Assembly: GCA_022539475.1 (NCBI GenBank)
Contig: VCMS01000112.1
Location: forward strand, 225,316 to 289,315
Length of the DNA: 64,000 bases
Source: Gracilaria domingensis
Lineage: Eukaryota > Rhodophyta > Florideophyceae > Gracilariales > Gracilariaceae
Reading direction: 5' to 3'
Shown: positions 60,561 to 64,000 of the stretch, one piece after another
Numbering within the stretch: position 1 is the stretch's first letter
How the letters are laid out: each line of letters starts with the position of its first letter
Notes under the pieces: model-generated
Database searches by the model: none
Seen by the model: the letters and a program-made list of their open reading frames with translations, nothing else
What the model was told of the DNA's origin: nothing
Made by a program: the position numbers and the translations under genes

Positions 60561-62889
60561 AGCGCTTCCTTTTATCTATCGTCGAGGCTTCACGAAAAAG
60601 CTGTGGCTTCACAAAAAGCATTCATTTGGCATCACAACATCATGTTAGTTTTCTTTATCCTGTCGCACAATGACGTTGAGCTGCGAAAATGATTAGAGGA
60701 CAGGTGTTCCTACCTCTTCTTCTCTTCCACAGGTATGGTGAACTCAGCAGCTGAATTTGATGAAAAGCAAAACTGAAGTAGAACGTATTGAAAAACAAGC
60801 CACATAGTTGAGCGCAACTCAACTATTTGTACGCTTATGAGATTCGCAGCCTTTAAGGCTGAACAGTTGAACCAAAGCGGGACATCGAAGCAAGTTCCAC
60901 GCGCCCCTCCTCGTGGGAAACTTGAACCGTGCACGCCTGCATGGTGCTGTTGCCCCACCTTGAGGAGAAAAACTGTACATGGGCCATGGTAGCATGACAT
61001 ACCGCCAATGTTCCGTTTTCAACCTTCAAGTTCATAGGGCAACATGGCCGTGTGCGAACAGCTGTGTCGACGGTCAGCCCCGATCTCGGGTTTGTTCTGT
61101 TGGTTCGTTTGTAATTGCAATATGTGTACCATATGTGAGACCCTTTTGTTTTTATTGGAGTTCGTATGAAGCGTTTGTAAGACGATGAGAGCAAAGTTCT
61201 GCAGGAGATGTGCATTACCACATGTCATGCGAAAGGCCTTGCAAAAGCACGCGTAATTCAAGCACTGTTTGCGTTCAACATGTGATAAGACTATATGCTA
61301 TTATCGCTCTCTTGTCTGAAGTACGTTCGCATCTGACAAACCTTCAAAGCAGACTTAAAATATGTTCTAAAGATAATATCAATCATTCATGCTTTTGCCT
61401 ACAATCCCTCGGCCCAAGATTGTGATGCGCCGGGCCTCTTCTGTGCGTACCACAGACGAAAGTTTGCTTATTCCGTGTCTTAATTGTGGGTGCGCCTTGT
61501 ACTTGGCCCGGTTTTGCACTTTGAGACAGGGCAGACTTAATGTTGGACACAGTGAGAGCGTGGAAGAATGAATGTCTACTCTTTGATTAAATCGAGTGGT
61601 TCAAAGCCTCGAGAGCTGTTTATGACTGGGGTCAAATGTTCGCCTGAACGATGCGACACACCTGTTCAGATCAAAACGAGTCGCGAAATTCTTGCGCGAA
61701 TAGAGGCGTTGTGGGGACATCGTAGACGACATTCTCATGGACTTGTGCTTTCCATAGAGATTTGCGCGTAAGATTGGTTAGCCCTTTACTCCCTAGTAGG
61801 GGGTTCTCCGAAAAACGCTCTGTGTGGACACGGACATACATTGGCTGCCCTTACCACACAAGTAGTTTTCTCTTTGAGAACCATATGACCTTCCCCGTCA
61901 ACGGTCAACGATGGTTGTACGGCTGCTTCCCAAAAAAGATATCTAAACTGTAAACTATTGATCGCGAGAGAGCTCAGTTTTGAAGCAAATTGCAGCGTGA
62001 CACAGTTCTTGCGCGCCAGCAACGACACAGAGCGCTGAAAGCTTAAGAGGGCTTTTGGTTGACAAAAGAGTTCTAGCTGCGTTAACGTATAGCGATATCA
62101 GACCGCTACCAAGGTAGATACTGGTAGTGCGGTGGAGCGTACGAACAATAGCTGAAGAAAACAGCTCTGTGGGTGGAAACTTCGTGGAGTGCACCTTCGT
62201 ATCCATGTCTCCAAACGTTCTCGCCCCGACGAAGAGCCAGAATGCTGGCATCATCATGCGTGATGCCCCCCGTATGCTTTTTACAGTTTTGGGCCAAAGA
62301 AACTGAAAATTTTGGGTGATGAGAACGAAAAATGAAGTCGAAATTCAAATTGATCCAGCCTCAGCACACAACCAAAAATCATCAAGTCTGGGCACAGTTC
62401 GCACCAGGCGAAAACGGTTTTCGCCGAAACGCGCGCTTTGCATACTGCCACAGGCACTGCCTGGCAGTAGATATCTATCTACGCGCCCAAAAACGGCTTC
62501 TCGCAGAAAAACTCAAAGAGCAACAACAACACAACTCCAAATTGGCTTGCGGAACAGCGTCGCCTCCTTTTGTTTTCATGAAGCAAAAACATTCATGCCT
62601 GCTCTTCGACATCCAGTTTTGCTTGTGATTCTCCTTTTTGTTCTTGTTCCATATATATGAGCCTTTCAAGCAAACCACTCTTCTATGCTATATCTGCTGC
62701 TTTACGGTTCGAATCCGCATTCAACTCACCATTGCTCTCTTCTTTTTTTTGATCCGCTACTTCTCTTACACGCTACCTTCTCGCGGTCTATACCTCCAAG
62801 TTGGCCACAATTTATCCCAAACCCATCATATCTATTTGTCTTTCCGAATACGTCAACTTTCCACAACAACAACCACCAAAGCAGAAACT
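60561..62889. other. Region without a confirmed gene, 2.3 kb
   Basis: Ordinary composition with many short frames. A minus-strand frame (60853-61221) ends with a Met-initiated 63-aa stretch around 61037, and a plus frame near 61389-61571 has four Cys, but neither is recognised. A TATATATG sequence at 62651 lies 240 bp ahead of the next gene. GGTTCGAATCC near 62706 looks like a tRNA T-loop but has no cloverleaf. Confidence 0.5.
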
Positions 62890-63336
62890 ATGGCAAGAGT
62901 CTCCAAAAAAGCTCTTCGTCCTCGTTCCTACGTTCTGGGTCGCTTAACCCCCGAACGTCTCCATTGTCTTCGAGGAGGCGTCCGGAAACTACTAGAGAAA
63001 GAACGTCTCGAAAAGTTGAAAGCGCGAGCCGCAGTTCGCGCTGTGGAACGGACAGAGGCCCGAAGACACGCTGAAAATATACTCGCGGGTGTGCAAGAAG
63101 CCGAGCCTGGCAACGAACAGCTTCGCGCTTTGGGCAAGGAATTGAATGAGTTACGCCAGAAGAAGCTTAGTTTGTTCGCCGCGCTGAAGAAGAAATTGGA
63201 TGATGCTGCAGCCGCTGGAAACGATAAACTACCTGAAAACGGGCCCAACCGCGCTATGGAGACCGCTACCAAGTCGCCCATTGAAGCTAAGGTACATCAA
63301 ACTGTGCGTGCAAATCATGCTCCCCACTCAAGTTAA
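62890..63336 (+). CDS. Small basic coiled-coil protein, 148 aa
   Basis: The ATG at 62890 (context ACTATGGCAAGA) opens 148 residues. The first 35 are basic (MARVSKKALRPRSYVLGR), then a long charged helix rich in Lys, Arg, Glu and Ala with heptad leucines runs to about residue 110. The tail is Asn/Pro-rich. Composition suggests a nuclear or ribosome-associated factor, but no family is recognised. A possible donor (AAG/GTACAT at 63291) near the end may mean the last exon differs. Confidence 0.55.
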   Translation: MARVSKKALRPRSYVLGRLTPERLHCLRGGVRKLLEKERLEKLKARAAVRAVERTEARRHAENILAGVQEAEPGNEQLRALGKELNELRQKKLSLFAALKKKLDDAAAAGNDKLPENGPNRAMETATKSPIEAKVHQTVRANHAPHSS

Positions 63337-64000
63337 CACCTCCTGCTCTTGTTCCGGTGCGCTTTCGTGTGTAAGCGAGGTGCACCGAAACGAAGGGAGC
63401 TTTCGTTGTTGTGCTGTGCCTCGTGTATGTTGGTGCTAAAGTTATGTGCAGAAATCTTTACAAGGCGAAGAACAGGGGTCGCAGTTGCACGACGTCCATG
63501 TTTGTATCACACAAAGAAGACAAACGACGTCGATGCTTGGATCATTTTGTTGTACCTTGATAGATGGCGGGGAGAGAGTTGGCCATGGAAAATGTTAACA
63601 TGCTTTTGCTTATCTGCTGTCGGAATCACCCGTGATCATAGCTGTTCTTCAGAGGCACCAGTAAAAAGAACACTTGCGACAACCTTCTCAGCACACCTCG
63701 TCTTTCTTTCTCTTTCAAAACACTGAACATTGTTCAGACTGTCTCCGCGCGTAGATACAATGATTTATTTGTTGTGAAATAAATCATTGTACGCGGAAAC
63801 AGTGTGCGTACTTGCACATCGAAAGGCAGACGAACGCTTGCGAGAAGTGTTTTAATGTTGTACAAACAACGTACAGAGACAAACACAGAGGAAGAGAAAA
63901 AGTGTGAGATTGCAACCAAAACTTCAAGTGACCAAGGGTATTCAAAACCCAAACCATTCAGCCAAAAACACGAAACCCTTCACATAAACATGCACCGGGC
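63337..64000. other. 3' flank to window end, with hairpin
   Basis: About 660 bp. No gene is seen. It contains the long imperfect hairpin at 63738-63803. Confidence 0.55.
63738..63803. repeat. Long near-perfect hairpin (27-bp stem, 6-nt loop)
   Basis: TACAATGATTTATTT (63756-63770) pairs exactly with AAATAAATCATTGTA (63777-63791) around GTTGTG. ACTGTCTCCGCG (63738-63749) pairs with CGCGGAAACAGT (63792-63803) at 11 of 12 positions, with a 6-nt bulge on the left arm. It could be a small-RNA precursor, a terminator-like structure or a miniature inverted-repeat element. Confidence 0.75.

Noticed and set aside
60853-61221. 122-codon minus-strand frame
   Set aside because: No ATG at its start and no family match; the 63-aa part after an internal Met could be an exon but cannot be supported.
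62680-62740. tRNA-like T-arm GGTTCGAATCC
   Set aside because: The T stem has a mismatch and there is no matching acceptor stem, D arm or anticodon arm upstream.

Overview
The window is nuclear DNA of a photosynthetic eukaryote with an intron-poor, gene-dense genome. About 24 protein genes are supported. Most are single-exon; the few introns are about 60-130 nt with GT..AG ends. Plastid-related content (a Rieske oxygenase of the pheophorbide a oxygenase/Tic55 type, a bacterial-type leucyl-tRNA synthetase with a long presequence, N-termini resembling transit peptides) together with low intron density and mosaic GC fits a florideophyte red alga best. That taxonomic call is inference, and one gene (SAS-6) argues for caution.

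Layout. 1-9.95 kb: partial Rieske oxygenase (-), an orphan two-membrane-segment protein (+), a short-chain dehydrogenase (+), a lone 5S rRNA gene (+), Nup54 (+), a TraB-family protein (-) and a 70-aa membrane-anchored ORF (-). 10-18 kb: mostly non-coding, with one bacterial-looking glycosyltransferase, degenerate repeats and a very GC-rich stretch with (CG)n tracts. 18-25 kb: a spliced orphan basic protein, a tail-anchored coiled-coil protein and a ubiquitin-like/bZIP fusion. 25.5-32.8 kb: a type I DnaJ (-) head-to-head with SIN3 (+). 33.5-44.6 kb: a DUF6818/Myb-like protein, GINS subunit PSF3, LeuRS (-), then MCM-binding protein (-) head-to-head with MCM3 (+). 45.7-54.5 kb: a bZIP protein with an RGG tail, a Bax-inhibitor-1/Lifeguard protein, a four-TM protein (-) head-to-head with SAS-6 (+), and an orphan, possibly plastid-targeted protein. 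54.9-64 kb: PPWD1-type WD40-cyclophilin (-, three exons), a PHO80-like cyclin (-), an orphan 406-aa protein (-) and a small basic coiled-coil protein (+).

Working together. Three genes belong to one machine: MCM3 is a subunit of the MCM2-7 helicase, PSF3 is part of the GINS complex that activates it, and MCMBP handles MCM subunits. MCM3/MCMBP share a promoter with E2F consensus sites, and PSF3 has three E2F-like TTTTGGCGCC sites upstream, which suggests common G1/S control. SIN3, two bZIP proteins and the Myb-like protein make the window rich in transcriptional regulators. The most surprising items are SAS-6 in what looks like a centriole-less lineage, the ubiquitin-like/bZIP fusion, a repeated palindromic TACC-N3-GGTA element, and C-rich pyrimidine tracts just upstream of several start codons.
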